Both the position numbers and the translations under genes were made by a program. The notes under the pieces were generated by a model. That model saw only the letters and a program-made list of their open reading frames with translations, was not told the DNA's origin and ran no database searches. A DNA stretch of 64,000 bases from Sporosarcina luteola (GTDB lineage: Bacteria; Bacillota; Bacilli; Bacillales_A; Planococcaceae): contig NZ_JAMBOI010000002.1 in assembly GCF_023715535.1 (NCBI RefSeq), forward strand, positions 1 through 64,000, given 5' to 3'. Numbering within the stretch: position 1 is the stretch's first letter; the number at the start of each line of letters is the position of its first letter. Below are positions 23,436 through 32,664 of this stretch, piece after piece.

Positions 23436-24404
23436 ATGTTAAAAGATTTCTTTATCGGCCTATCCAAAAACCAATTTCTGAATAATGCTGCAAAAAAATA
23501 CGGTTTACAAATGGGTGCGCAAAACGTTGTAGCAGGAACAAACATTGCTGAAACGATTGAAAGCATTAAGGAATTGAACAAACATGGCATCTCTTGCACT
23601 GTCGACAATCTGGGCGAGTTCGTCTATGAGAAAGAGGAAGCGATTACTGCCAAAGAACAAATACTTGCAGTCATTGAAGCTATCCATGAAAATGAAGTGG
23701 ATGCGCATATCTCATTAAAACCTTCCCAACTTGGCCTCGATATCGACTATGATTTCTGTAAGGAAAATATTGAGGAAATCGTAGCTGCGGCAAATGAATA
23801 CAGGATTTTTGTCAATTTCGACATGGAAGACCATGCCCGACTCCAGCCATCATTCAATCTATTGGACGAACTTTCAACTAAGTACGACAATATCGGAACG
23901 GTCATCCAAGCTTACTTTTTCCGCGCTGAGGAAGACTTGCACAAGCATAAAGACTACCGGCTCCGAATCGTCAAAGGGGCATATAAAGAGCCTGCGGAAG
24001 TCGCATACCAAGACAAGCAGGAGATCGATAAGAATTATATCAAATTGATTGAATGGCATTTGCTGAACGGTAAATTCACATCCATTGCGACACATGATCA
24101 TAATGTCATTAACCATGTGAAGGAATTCGTCAAAGACAACAATATACCGAACGACAAGTTTGAATTTCAAATGTTATATGGTTTCAGGAAGGACATGCAA
24201 TTGGAATTGGCGAAAGAAGGGTATAACTTCTGTACATACGTTCCGTTTGGCCAAGACTGGTACGGATATTTCATGCGTCGCCTTGCTGAAAGGCCTCAAA
24301 ATATGAACCTAGTCGTAAAACAGGTGTTTACAAAGAAAACAAATACAATGATCGGCCTAGCTGCCGGTGCATTCCTTCTGGGACGTCTTACGAAAAAGAA
24401 ATAA
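23436..24404 (+). CDS. Proline dehydrogenase
   Basis: A 322-residue FAD enzyme of the monofunctional (PutB/FadM) type. ATG 23436 is eight bases after GAGGAG; the ATG at 23430 is too close. The beta/alpha barrel carries HISLKPSQLGL, VNFDMEDHARL, LRIVKGAYKEP, IATHDHNVI and FEFQMLYGFR, and ends with YVPFGQDWYGYFMRRLAERPQN, the proline-binding helix with paired Arg. It oxidises proline to pyrroline-5-carboxylate at the membrane, feeding electrons to quinone. A short hydrophobic tail (MIGLAAGAFLLG) may aid membrane contact. No P5C dehydrogenase is adjacent. Confidence 0.92.
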   Translation: MLKDFFIGLSKNQFLNNAAKKYGLQMGAQNVVAGTNIAETIESIKELNKHGISCTVDNLGEFVYEKEEAITAKEQILAVIEAIHENEVDAHISLKPSQLGLDIDYDFCKENIEEIVAAANEYRIFVNFDMEDHARLQPSFNLLDELSTKYDNIGTVIQAYFFRAEEDLHKHKDYRLRIVKGAYKEPAEVAYQDKQEIDKNYIKLIEWHLLNGKFTSIATHDHNVINHVKEFVKDNNIPNDKFEFQMLYGFRKDMQLELAKEGYNFCTYVPFGQDWYGYFMRRLAERPQNMNLVVKQVFTKKTNTMIGLAAGAFLLGRLTKKK

Positions 24405-24407
24405 AAA

Positions 24408-24452
24408 TAACGGCCGGCCACTGGTTCATAATCCAGTGACTGGCCGTTTTTT
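24408..24452. terminator. Terminator between the proline dehydrogenase and DUF1646 genes
   Basis: AACGGCCGGCCACTGG pairs with CCAGTGACTGGCCGTT with two mismatches, followed by six T residues on the plus strand. It is shared by the convergent gene. Confidence 0.85.
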
Positions 24453-25473
24453 ATCCGAATATGACAATTACAATGAAATAGATGACCATTGCAATCAAAC
24501 CGATTGGAACTCCGAATCTTGCCCACTCGACACTTTTAATATTCAATTTCCCAGCAGCGATAATATTCGGGATATTCCCAGGGATTAGCATCCCCCCACT
24601 GATGAGTAGACCTAGCAGGATTGCCTTAATTGTAGGTTCGTCCATTTCACTGCTGATTTCTGCGGCTGCAAGCGTTGCATTATCCAGTACCGCAGAAATC
24701 ATATTGATCCAGTAGAGGACATATGGGTTCAAGTCCAGTAGGAATCTTTTTATGAACGGTTCGAAGCCTGCACCCAATAGTGTCAACGCCATGACAAATA
24801 GATAAACTTTAAAGCCTCTGATCAGGATATCCAACAACGATTCTTTCCCTTGTTTCGCCTTTAAGCCCCCGTACTTTTTGACGGGTCGGATTAATATAAT
24901 TGCCAATAAGCCGAAAGCGAAAACTCCAGGGATGACATCAGGTCCAATAAGTCTTAAAAGATAAAAGAAATTTTCATCCAATTTACTTGTTGCGATTGTG
25001 GATAGCGGTTCGCCGATTGGAGTCAATACAGCCCCCATTCCAATCGAATAACAGGCGAGTATGACAAAACGGACTTCCGATTTGCGATCCAGTTCCAAAA
25101 CACTGACGATCGCAACTAAAACTAGAGCTGCGATGATTGCCGTGATGACACTTGAAACAATCCCGAGAATAATAATGACCAGCGCTAGAAATAGTCTGAA
25201 TGGTAATATCCGACTTACTCCTTTGATCATTTTTTCAAAAGGCTTCTGCAACCATTTGAAAATGAGGCCAGCTACTATGACGGCAATCGTAATATGTATT
25301 GGATCTTCCAGCGCTTTCAACACTAAATCCTTATTCAAAACTCCGCTGACTACGACCGCTGCGATGCCCATAACGAAGAGGAACACTTCCAGATTGCGTT
25401 CGACGAACGGGATGGTAAAGGGTAAGAACAAAACCAAAGCCAAGATGATCGACAATCCCAAAATCATAATCAT
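24451..25473 (-). CDS. DUF1646 membrane protein (putative ion transporter)
   Basis: A 340-residue protein with about ten membrane segments. Segments such as YSIGMGAVLTPIGEPLST and ISGGMLIPGNIPNIIAAG, each with Pro/Gly breaks, are placed like the paired re-entrant hairpins of ion-transporter superfamily (ArsB/NhaD-like) proteins. This is the DUF1646 type, annotated in general as a putative cation transporter. It starts at ATG 25473 after GATGGGGA. It lies after the peptide transporter on the same strand, with a terminator between them, so it is probably transcribed separately. Confidence 0.75.
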   Translation of the reverse strand: MIMILGLSIILALVLFLPFTIPFVERNLEVFLFVMGIAAVVVSGVLNKDLVLKALEDPIHITIAVIVAGLIFKWLQKPFEKMIKGVSRILPFRLFLALVIIILGIVSSVITAIIAALVLVAIVSVLELDRKSEVRFVILACYSIGMGAVLTPIGEPLSTIATSKLDENFFYLLRLIGPDVIPGVFAFGLLAIILIRPVKKYGGLKAKQGKESLLDILIRGFKVYLFVMALTLLGAGFEPFIKRFLLDLNPYVLYWINMISAVLDNATLAAAEISSEMDEPTIKAILLGLLISGGMLIPGNIPNIIAAGKLNIKSVEWARFGVPIGLIAMVIYFIVIVIFG

Positions 25474-25553
25474 TCCCCATCTCTGTAACGGAATTAACTT
25501 TCAATTCTATCATATCATTTTGATATTCAGAGGAGAACAATCTATTGAAAATA

Positions 25554-25585
25554 AAAAAGCAATGCCAGCGATGGCATTGCTTTTT
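25554..25585 (-). terminator. Terminator after the peptide transporter
   Basis: A perfect 14-bp stem, AAAAAGCAATGCCA with TGGCATTGCTTTTT, around the loop GCGA. It ends eight bases from the stop codon of the upstream minus-strand gene. Confidence 0.9.
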
Positions 25586-25592
25586 ACAATAA

Positions 25593-27086
25593 TTAATGAA
25601 CACCCTTCATAAACCTCGAGATAACTGGGGAGATGGCGAAAAGGATTAAGCTTAAAGCGATCGCCACACCGCCAATGACACCAAAATACATCATTTCAGT
25701 TTCAACAGAGTAAAACTTCACAAGTTGTGCATTTAGTGCTTGAGCCGCTGCGTTCGACAGGAACCATAAACTCATCGTCTGCGCGGAGAAGGCCGTCGGT
25801 GCCAGTTTTGTCGTTGCGGACAATCCCACTGGCGATAGGCAAAGTTCCCCTAATACTGCAATGAATATACTAAGGACAAGCCAAAGTGGATTCACAAGCG
25901 TATTCGCTCCACCGAAATAGGCCGGCAACAGAATGACAATGAACGAAAGCCCGGCAAAAAGAATTCCGAATGAGAATTTTTGTGGAATCGTCGGTTGGCG
26001 ATTGCCCATTTTAATCCACAACCACGCAAAGACCGGTGCTAACACAATGATGAATAATGGATTAAACGATTGGAACCACGCAGGTGAGATATGGAAGCCG
26101 AATACATCCAAATTCGTACGCTTGTCTGCATAGAGCGCCAGAATGGTTGAACCTTGTTCTGCAATCGACCAAAACATGACAGAAGCCAAAAACAATGGAA
26201 TGTAGGCAAGAATTCTTGATTTTTCATCTGAATTCGTCTTTTTGCTTCGATACATGACGACAAAATAACAGAAAGGAATTAAGAATCCAAGGATCCCTAC
26301 TAAGCCGATGAATGAGTCGAATGTGAGCCATCCTCTAGGAATGGAAATGACCATAAGGATGACTAAGATAACAACAGCCCCCAAAGTAGTCAACATGAAG
26401 CGTTTGCGTTCTTCAGGCTTCAATGGATTCGGGACTTGCGTACCGGCTAGACCCAAGTTTTTCTTTTTCGTCAACATGAATATGACAAGTCCGAAGAACA
26501 TCCCGATTGCAGCGATGCTGAATCCAAGATGGAAGTTATATTTCAATCCGATCTCTCCTACAATCAAAGGAGAGAGGAAGCCACCCATATTAATGCCCAT
26601 ATAGAAAATACTGAAGCCAGAATCACGGCGAATATCGTTAATGTCATACATATCTCCGACGATGCTCGAAACGTTCGGTTTCAATAGACCTGTCCCAAGA
26701 ACAATCAATCCCATTGAGATGAAGAGCGCTGTCGCTCCTCCTGGCATTGCAAGGACAATATGGCCAAACATGATCAGAATTCCGCCGTAGAAAACGGCTT
26801 TCGACGTTCCGAACAGACGGTCTGCGAGCCATCCTCCGATTATGCCGGACATATAGACGAGTGCACCATAAATGGACATGATGGAAAGTGCCGTCGTCTC
26901 ACTAATTCCGAGTCCGCCTTTGGTAACCTCGTAGTACATGTAGAAGAGGAGGATTGCCCTCATGCCGTAATAGGAAAAGCGTTCCCAAAATTCTGTAAAA
27001 AACAAAGTGAAAAGACCTTTTGGATGACCGAAGAATCCTTTTTGGGGAACGCTTTCAACAATTTGCTCTTTCGTAATTTGTGACAT
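25593..27086 (-). CDS. dtpT: POT-family di-/tripeptide:proton symporter
   Basis: A 497-residue protein with about 14 membrane segments. It has the family motif FTEFWERFSYYGMRAIL (about 30-46), with the ExxERFxYY proton/peptide site. Further POT signatures are GGWLADRLFG, GTGLLKPNVSSIVGDMY and FSIFYMGINMGGFLSPL. It imports di- and tripeptides. AAAGGAGGCAAC precedes the start. A strong sigma-A-type promoter overlapped by direct and inverted GACAA/TTGTC half-sites lies at 27117-27161, so it is probably under repressor control. Confidence 0.9.
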   Translation of the reverse strand: MSQITKEQIVESVPQKGFFGHPKGLFTLFFTEFWERFSYYGMRAILLFYMYYEVTKGGLGISETTALSIMSIYGALVYMSGIIGGWLADRLFGTSKAVFYGGILIMFGHIVLAMPGGATALFISMGLIVLGTGLLKPNVSSIVGDMYDINDIRRDSGFSIFYMGINMGGFLSPLIVGEIGLKYNFHLGFSIAAIGMFFGLVIFMLTKKKNLGLAGTQVPNPLKPEERKRFMLTTLGAVVILVILMVISIPRGWLTFDSFIGLVGILGFLIPFCYFVVMYRSKKTNSDEKSRILAYIPLFLASVMFWSIAEQGSTILALYADKRTNLDVFGFHISPAWFQSFNPLFIIVLAPVFAWLWIKMGNRQPTIPQKFSFGILFAGLSFIVILLPAYFGGANTLVNPLWLVLSIFIAVLGELCLSPVGLSATTKLAPTAFSAQTMSLWFLSNAAAQALNAQLVKFYSVETEMMYFGVIGGVAIALSLILFAISPVISRFMKGVH

Positions 27087-27116
27087 TTGAAATGTTGCCT
27101 CCTTTAGTATTTCATT

Positions 27117-27161
27117 ATTATATAGACAAATTAATTATATTGTCAAAATAAAAATAGACAA
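27117..27161 (-). promoter_or_regulatory. Promoter and putative operator of the peptide transporter gene
   Basis: On the minus strand, TTGACA (27146-27141), 18 bases and TATAAT (27122-27117) form a near-consensus sigma-A promoter. GACAA/TTGTC half-sites occur at 27125-27129, 27140-27144 and 27157-27161. The first and third are 32 bases apart (three helical turns) and the middle one is inverted. This looks like a repressor site over the -35. The regulator is unknown. Confidence 0.6.
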
Positions 27162-27359
27162 TTTTAAATTTGTTTTTACCGTGATAATATAATGTTTTCT
27201 GACACCTCCATTATTTTTAAAATTAAATTTATATTGAAATATCTGTTGGAATATTTTTCTGTAGGACCTGTTTTTTGAAGAACGGTTCGTCTGCGTTCAA
27301 AAATGTTTGAATATGAGCTATCATGTAGATATGCAGTTAGTAGAAATGGAAGTGTTGTT

Positions 27360-29246
27360 ATGAGCCAATTGATTGTTGAAAATCTAACAAAAAGTGTTGG
27401 GGAAAAAACGTTGTTCCGTGATATTTCCTTCACGATCTTGAGTGGCGATAAGGTAGGCTTGATTGGGATAAATGGAACAGGGAAGTCTACGCTCCTCTCA
27501 ATTATAGCGGGTTTAGAGGACGCGGACGCGATCACGAAAGAGCATCCGAATAAATATAGCATTTCTTATTTACCTCAATCACCTAAGCTCGACCCGGATA
27601 AATCAGTTATGGAAACAGTTTTTATGTCTGATGCGCCGATTATTAAATTGAATTTGGAATACGAGCATGCATTAGCGCAACTTGCAAACGATTCTTCTTC
27701 AGCTGAAAATCAGGCACATTTCTCACGGCTGCAAAACGAGATGGATGCTAGATCGGCGTGGGACTTGAATACCAAGGCAAGGATGGTCCTAACGAAATTG
27801 GGGATTGATTCATTCGATAAAAAGATGGGCGAGCTATCCGGTGGGCAACAGAAGCGTGTAGCTTTAGCGAAAGTGATCATCGAACCGACAGATCTTTTGC
27901 TTCTGGATGAGCCGACGAACCATTTAGATGTCGATTCGATCACTTGGCTCCAGGAATACTTGAAGGGTGAGCAAGGCGCTGTCATGTTCATCACCCACGA
28001 CCGATACTTCCTGGACGAAGTGGCCACGCATATTTATGAATTGGCCGACCGCAAACTCTACACCCATACGGGGAATTTTGCCGATTATTTGGAATCAAAG
28101 GCACTTCGGGAAGAAATGGCGGAAGCGACCGACTCGAAAATGCGCAATCGATACCGAACGGAATTGAAGTGGATCAGGCGAGGAGCCAAAGCCAGATCAA
28201 CGAAACAGAAGGCGCGGATTGGACGCTTTGAAGAACTTCAGGAGAATTTAAAGAAAGAGGGACCTGCGGTTGACATGGACGTGTCCTTGAAAACTTCCCG
28301 TTTGGGCAAGAAAGTGATCGAAGCAGATGCGATCACAAAAGCTTACGGCGAGAAAAAAGTCATCGATCGCTTCAGCTGTATTTTGCAATCGGGTGACCGT
28401 ATAGCTATTGTCGGTCCGAACGGAGCTGGAAAATCGACGCTTATGAAACTGTTCGCGAAAGATCTTCAGCCGGACAACGGTTCCATTGAGATGGGGTCAA
28501 CCGTGAAGATTGCCCATTTTCATCAACATCTTCCGAAAATGGACGAAAACAAGAGGATCATCGAATATATTAGGGAAACTTCAAATGATATTGAAGACGG
28601 CAGCGGAGTGCGGATATCGGCGACTCAAATGCTGGAACGTTTCCTGTTCCCTTCTTCTTCCCATGGTACCCCGATCGGCAAGCTGTCCGGTGGTGAAAGG
28701 AAGCGGCTGTATTTGTTGAAACTGCTCATGGAGCAGCCGAATGTACTGCTGCTCGATGAACCGACGAACGATCTCGATATCGAAACTCTCTCTGTGCTTG
28801 AATCATTTATTGATTCCTTTCCAGGTGTTGTGTTGACTATTTCACATGATCGCTTTTTCCTTGATCGGACTTCAACAAAGCTTTGGGTGCTGGACGGCTC
28901 AGGTACGATCGAAACCCTTTATGGCGTGTACTCGGACTATTTGGAAATGGAGAATGCCAGAAAAAATGATGCCGTATCCATAAAACCATCCCAAGTTGAA
29001 CATAAGCCGGAACCAGCTGCCCCTAAAAAACGGATGACCTACACTGAGAAGAAGGAATGGGAATCCATCGAATCAAACATTGCCGATGTAGAAGCGAAGA
29101 TTGCGTCGACAGAAGCACAAATGGTCGCATCGGGATCAGACTACGACCGTTTGAGTGAATTAACGAAGCAGCTGGATGACTTGAATGCTGAATATGAGCG
29201 TTTATTCGAACGATGGGAATATTTACAGGAACTATCCCGATTCTAA
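27360..29246 (+). CDS. ABC-F family ATPase (YfmR/Uup-like)
   Basis: A 628-residue soluble protein with two ABC domains and no membrane part. Walker A motifs are GINGTGKS (36-43) and GPNGAGKS (352-359), and signatures are LSGGQQKR (159-166) and LSGGERKR. The Walker B ends, LLLLDEPTNHLD and VLLLDEPTNDLD, are followed by the linker rich in Arg/Lys between the domains. A C-terminal coiled coil (about 560-625) is typical of Uup and B. subtilis YfmR. Such proteins bind the ribosome E site and relieve stalling. ATG 27360 is chosen; the longer reading from 27303 has no ribosome site. The next gene is 17 bp downstream and likely co-transcribed. Confidence 0.88.
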   Translation: MSQLIVENLTKSVGEKTLFRDISFTILSGDKVGLIGINGTGKSTLLSIIAGLEDADAITKEHPNKYSISYLPQSPKLDPDKSVMETVFMSDAPIIKLNLEYEHALAQLANDSSSAENQAHFSRLQNEMDARSAWDLNTKARMVLTKLGIDSFDKKMGELSGGQQKRVALAKVIIEPTDLLLLDEPTNHLDVDSITWLQEYLKGEQGAVMFITHDRYFLDEVATHIYELADRKLYTHTGNFADYLESKALREEMAEATDSKMRNRYRTELKWIRRGAKARSTKQKARIGRFEELQENLKKEGPAVDMDVSLKTSRLGKKVIEADAITKAYGEKKVIDRFSCILQSGDRIAIVGPNGAGKSTLMKLFAKDLQPDNGSIEMGSTVKIAHFHQHLPKMDENKRIIEYIRETSNDIEDGSGVRISATQMLERFLFPSSSHGTPIGKLSGGERKRLYLLKLLMEQPNVLLLDEPTNDLDIETLSVLESFIDSFPGVVLTISHDRFFLDRTSTKLWVLDGSGTIETLYGVYSDYLEMENARKNDAVSIKPSQVEHKPEPAAPKKRMTYTEKKEWESIESNIADVEAKIASTEAQMVASGSDYDRLSELTKQLDDLNAEYERLFERWEYLQELSRF

Positions 29247-29263
29247 GGAGAGGAGTTTACGAT

Positions 29264-30400
29264 ATGAATATTGTTACGATAGAACCGACACCAAGTCCGA
29301 ATTCAATGAAGATTGTATTGGACGAAACACTGCCTATGGGTGTCAGCCATAACTATAAGAAAGAAGATGCCGATGGTGCACCTCACCCAGTATCGAAAAT
29401 ACTTGAAATCAAAGGGGTCAAAGGAATCTACCACGTCATGGATTTCATGGCGGTTGAACGAATAGGCAATATCGCTTGGGAAGATATCCTGTCGGAAGTG
29501 CAAGCTGTTTTCAATGATGAATCTGTACTTGTTAATAGAGATTCTGAACAGACACCTGATGATCATTACGGAGAAGTGTATGTCCACGTCCAAACGTATA
29601 AGGATATTCCCCTTCAAGTGAAAGTTTTCGATAGCGATTCCGAACTGAGATTTGGTCTAAGTGAACGTTTTCAGGATGCGATGGAAAAAGTCCATAGCAC
29701 CGAGGTGGAAAACTATATTCTCCTTCGGAAGTGGTCTGACTATGGCATCCGGTATGGTGAGATGCAGGAAATAGGTGAAACTGTCGTTCTGGAAGTTGAA
29801 GCCGCCTATCCTGATGACCGATTGCATGAAATTATTCGTCAATTTGCACAGGGAAAAAGCAATGTGGAAGAACGGAAGCGAAAAGTAACGTTATCAGATT
29901 TCAACGTGCCAGAATGGGAAAAACGTTTCCAGCTGATTGACCAGATGCCGGATCCGAATGTTTCGGATCTTCCATTACTTGATCGGGCATTGGAAGACGA
30001 AAAGATGTCGATTCGCCGCCTTGCAACGGTCTATCTCGGCATGATCGAGGACGAGTCTGTCATCCCATATGTAGAAAAGGCGTTGAAAGATAAGAGTTGG
30101 GCAGTCCGCAGAACGGCAGGCGATTGCATGAGTGATTTAGGGTTTGCCGGTTTTGAGGATGCTGCAATGAAGGCGTTGAAAGATAAGAACAAGCTTGTCA
30201 GATGGCGTGCTGCGATGTTCCTATACGAATCCGGGACCGAAAAATCTTTACCCGCATTGCATGAGTCAGAAAACGACACGGAATTCGAAGTGAAGCTGCA
30301 AGTGAGGATGGCCATTGCAAGAATTACTGAAGGTGAAGAGGCGAAAGGATCCATCTGGAAGCAGATGACCGAAATTAACACACATAATAATATTATGTAA
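29264..30400 (+). CDS. Conserved virulence factor C (CvfC)-like protein, Nfu N-terminal domain plus HEAT repeats
   Basis: A 378-residue product starting at ATG 29264 after AAGGAGAGGAG. Residues 5-90 form an Nfu/scaffold N-terminal domain (EPTPSPNSMKIVLD, then GVKGIYHVMDFMAVER), known from iron-sulfur scaffold proteins but here without the CxxC part. The C-terminal 130 residues are HEAT-like repeats: IRRLATVYLGMIEDESVIPYVEKA, WAVRRTAGDCMSDLGF and RWRAAMFLYESG. The family is found in Bacillales, including a Staphylococcus aureus protein named CvfC; its molecular role is not settled. It probably shares a transcript with the ABC-F gene. Confidence 0.8.
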   Translation: MNIVTIEPTPSPNSMKIVLDETLPMGVSHNYKKEDADGAPHPVSKILEIKGVKGIYHVMDFMAVERIGNIAWEDILSEVQAVFNDESVLVNRDSEQTPDDHYGEVYVHVQTYKDIPLQVKVFDSDSELRFGLSERFQDAMEKVHSTEVENYILLRKWSDYGIRYGEMQEIGETVVLEVEAAYPDDRLHEIIRQFAQGKSNVEERKRKVTLSDFNVPEWEKRFQLIDQMPDPNVSDLPLLDRALEDEKMSIRRLATVYLGMIEDESVIPYVEKALKDKSWAVRRTAGDCMSDLGFAGFEDAAMKALKDKNKLVRWRAAMFLYESGTEKSLPALHESENDTEFEVKLQVRMAIARITEGEEAKGSIWKQMTEINTHNNIM

Positions 30401-30508
30401 ACAACTAAAGCTGTATACACGTACAGTAAATAATGAAAACATGAAATTGCTTTGTATTCATTGTAGAATGATACTGAGAGTATTGACTTGTCGAAAGGGG
30501 AATAGACC

Positions 30509-30946
30509 ATGAATGCGTACGATGAATATATGAAGAGTATTGTTAAACCAATGAGGGAAGAACTCGTTCAAACGGGCTTCACTGAGCTGACAACAGCCCA
30601 AGAGGTGGAAGATACAATGAAAACTCTAGAAGGCACTGCATTGGTTGTCATCAATTCCGTTTGCGGATGTGCAGCAGGATTAGCCCGTCCAGCGGTGAGA
30701 GAGTCGCTGCTTACGGTGGAAAATAAACCAGATCATCTATTTACAGTGTTTGCCGGCCAGGACAAAGAAGCGACAGAGACAATGAGAAGCTATTTCCCTG
30801 AAGTACCTCCAAGCTCACCTTCTATCGCTGTATGGAAAGACGGAGCGCTTTCCTACTTCATTCCAAGGGAGCAGATCGAGAATTTTGAAATGGAACAGAT
30901 CAAAGATCATCTGAGCGGCGTTCTCGAACAAGTTTGTGCGAAGTAA
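30509..30946 (+). CDS. brxA: Bacilliredoxin
   Basis: A 145-residue thioredoxin-fold protein with the CGC active site, C52-G-C54 in INSVCGCAAGLARPA, characteristic of the BrxA/BrxB (YphP/YqiW) family. The N-terminal helix YDEYMKSIVKPMREEL followed by FTELTTAQEVE resembles YphP, hence BrxA. It removes bacillithiol from mixed disulfides on proteins after oxidative stress. CGAAAGGGG gives the ATG start. It overlaps ypiP by 11 bases. This order (brxA-ypiP-ypjP) is shared with B. subtilis. Confidence 0.88.
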   Translation: MNAYDEYMKSIVKPMREELVQTGFTELTTAQEVEDTMKTLEGTALVVINSVCGCAAGLARPAVRESLLTVENKPDHLFTVFAGQDKEATETMRSYFPEVPPSSPSIAVWKDGALSYFIPREQIENFEMEQIKDHLSGVLEQVCAK

Positions 30947-31721
30947 AACAATCATCACGACGGCCGGGAGACCAGATTCGAATACGTATAAATTAGCTGA
31001 AATTGCTAGTTCGGAACTTGGTTTCCCGATTATCGAAAGAGAGAAACGGTCCGTTTTACGCATGCAGCGTGAATACGAAGCCGATGTACTAGTCGCAGGT
31101 AAAGACCGTTATGAACTATTCTGTGAAGGGATGGAAAAACCGCTTTTTTTCCATCCGAATTCGGCGGCTTTCCGACTTAAGCGCATATTGAAAGGTGAAA
31201 CGGATCCACTTATAGAGGCTGGAGAGTTATCGGAAGGGGATACATTCCTTGACTGTACGCTAGGATTGGCGTCTGATAGCGTTGTTGCTTCCTATATAAT
31301 AGGGGCGGAAGGGAAATGCCTAGGATTGGAAGCGGATCCGACAGTTGCTTTTCTAGTAAAAACAGGTCTTCGGAGATTTCCTGCCACTTTCGAAGCTTTG
31401 GAGACAGCCATGCAGAAGGTTGAAGTCGTTCATTCTGAAGCTATTCAGTTCTTGGAAAATCAGCCCAATCGTTCGTGGGATGTTGTCTACATCGATCCGA
31501 TGTTTCAAACTCCAATCGAAGAATCGTCGAATTTCAAACCTCTTCGGCAAGCAGGCGTACATACTTCCTTGACTGAAAAGTGGATGGAGGAAGCTTTCCG
31601 AGTATGCAACCGACGCGTTGTCGTGAAAGACAGGTTCGATTCAAACGTATTCAGCCAATATGCCATGCAACGTAAAATTAGACCGAACACCAAGTTCCAT
31701 TTCGGGTACTTGTCCAGATGA
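30936..31721 (+). CDS. ypiP: SAM-dependent methyltransferase, YpiP-like
   Basis: A 261-residue product from a GTG at 30936 inside the brxA end. The methyltransferase fold has motif I as FLDCTLGLASDSVVAS (104-119), an acidic end of strand 2 (GLEAD, 130-134) and motif IV DVVYIDPMF (182-190). The DPxF form suggests methylation of a base amino group, as in RsmJ/RsmD-type rRNA enzymes, but the substrate is not known. The ribosome site is weak, consistent with translational coupling to brxA. A terminator follows immediately. Confidence 0.8.
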   Translation: MRSKTIITTAGRPDSNTYKLAEIASSELGFPIIEREKRSVLRMQREYEADVLVAGKDRYELFCEGMEKPLFFHPNSAAFRLKRILKGETDPLIEAGELSEGDTFLDCTLGLASDSVVASYIIGAEGKCLGLEADPTVAFLVKTGLRRFPATFEALETAMQKVEVVHSEAIQFLENQPNRSWDVVYIDPMFQTPIEESSNFKPLRQAGVHTSLTEKWMEEAFRVCNRRVVVKDRFDSNVFSQYAMQRKIRPNTKFHFGYLSR

Positions 31722-31760
31722 AAAAAGCCGTCCATACATTTAAAGTTTGGACGGCTTTTT
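31722..31760. terminator. Terminator after ypiP
   Basis: AAAAAGCCGTCCA pairs perfectly with TGGACGGCTTTTT. It also lies four bases after the end of the small minus-strand peptide gene, so it serves both. Confidence 0.9.
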
Positions 31761-31763
31761 GTA

Positions 31764-31841
31764 TCAATTTGTAAAGTTCAATGAGCTTAAATAAAGGACG
31801 AGTGCGAGCATTCCGATTCCCATAAGTAATTCTACGTTCAT
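31764..31841 (-). CDS. 25-residue hydrophobic peptide
   Basis: The minus-strand ATG at 31841 is preceded by a perfect AAGGAGGT at eight bases. The product MNVELLMGIGMLALVLYL, with a short tail SSLNFTN, is a single membrane segment. It ends at TGA 31766-31764, right before a bidirectional terminator, which supports a transcribed unit. A TACAAT -10 with a weak -35 (TTTCAT, 17 bases upstream) lies upstream. Function unknown. It is not obviously a toxin: it lacks a charged tail. Confidence 0.6.
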   Translation of the reverse strand: MNVELLMGIGMLALVLYLSSLNFTN

Positions 31842-32029
31842 TTATAAAAACCTCCTTCATAAAACCTCACAATTATCTTCATTTTTATTGTACAATGAAT
31901 TTAAGAAATATGAAACCTTTTCAAGCCCATTTCGTAATATGAGTGAGGCAATGAAACATTGAGAGTTAGTATTACTAGCAATTAAGTAATTAGAAATTTT
32001 GAAATACATAATAAGAAGCAGGTGACCTG

Positions 32030-32632
32030 ATGAAAAAACATTTGCAAAACCTTATCATCGCACTCGTCGCGGTCCTTACGCTTGGCGTTATTTCTCCAAA
32101 CCATGAGATATGGACGAATCTGCAACCAAAAGACGACTCGAGGCAAGCCGGCATTCCGACTACCTCCAAACATGACTTACAGTTAGGGTTAGAGGATTCC
32201 ATTTTCGGGCGAGAATCATTTGGACATACTCTATCAATTGAAGATGCTCTTATGCATCCCGCCAAGGAATTGGCATACTTGAAGTTTGGATCTAGAATAG
32301 GTCCAGTCATTCAAAATGAATTTGATAGCATAATTCTCCCGAAGATTGAAGAGGTTATTCAACAGACGGTTGCGTCTGCTGGAGGGCTGGAGAATAGTAT
32401 GCTCTCCATTACTGAGACTCCTTCCGGTGATTACGCAGAGAAAATGTTTCATGTTTCTAACAAAGATGACAATAAAGATCTTATACGCTTTCATGTACGG
32501 ACCGAGAAACGGCCCCTAGACGGTTATTACTATAACTTCCACTACCATACCGCAGAAGACGGTTTTACAGTGCATCATTCTCTTGGTGATATATATTGGT
32601 CCAAGAACACACCGCCAAAATGGTTATCATAA
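32030..32632 (+). CDS. ypjP: YpjP-family protein
   Basis: A 200-residue product with an N-terminal hydrophobic segment (about 6-24), hence exported or membrane-anchored. The body has conserved pieces of the YpjP family: EDALMHPAKELAYLKFGSRIGPVI, IEEVIQQTVASAGG, and the C-terminal GYYYNFHYHTAEDGF and WSKNTPPKW. The family is common in Bacillales, with unknown function. It normally lies next to thyA-dfrA. Here about 6.2 kb of other DNA separates it from thyA. Confidence 0.8.
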   Translation: MKKHLQNLIIALVAVLTLGVISPNHEIWTNLQPKDDSRQAGIPTTSKHDLQLGLEDSIFGRESFGHTLSIEDALMHPAKELAYLKFGSRIGPVIQNEFDSIILPKIEEVIQQTVASAGGLENSMLSITETPSGDYAEKMFHVSNKDDNKDLIRFHVRTEKRPLDGYYYNFHYHTAEDGFTVHHSLGDIYWSKNTPPKWLS

Positions 32633-32664
32633 TAAGTCCGCTTAAGAGGGCTTATTCTATAACT

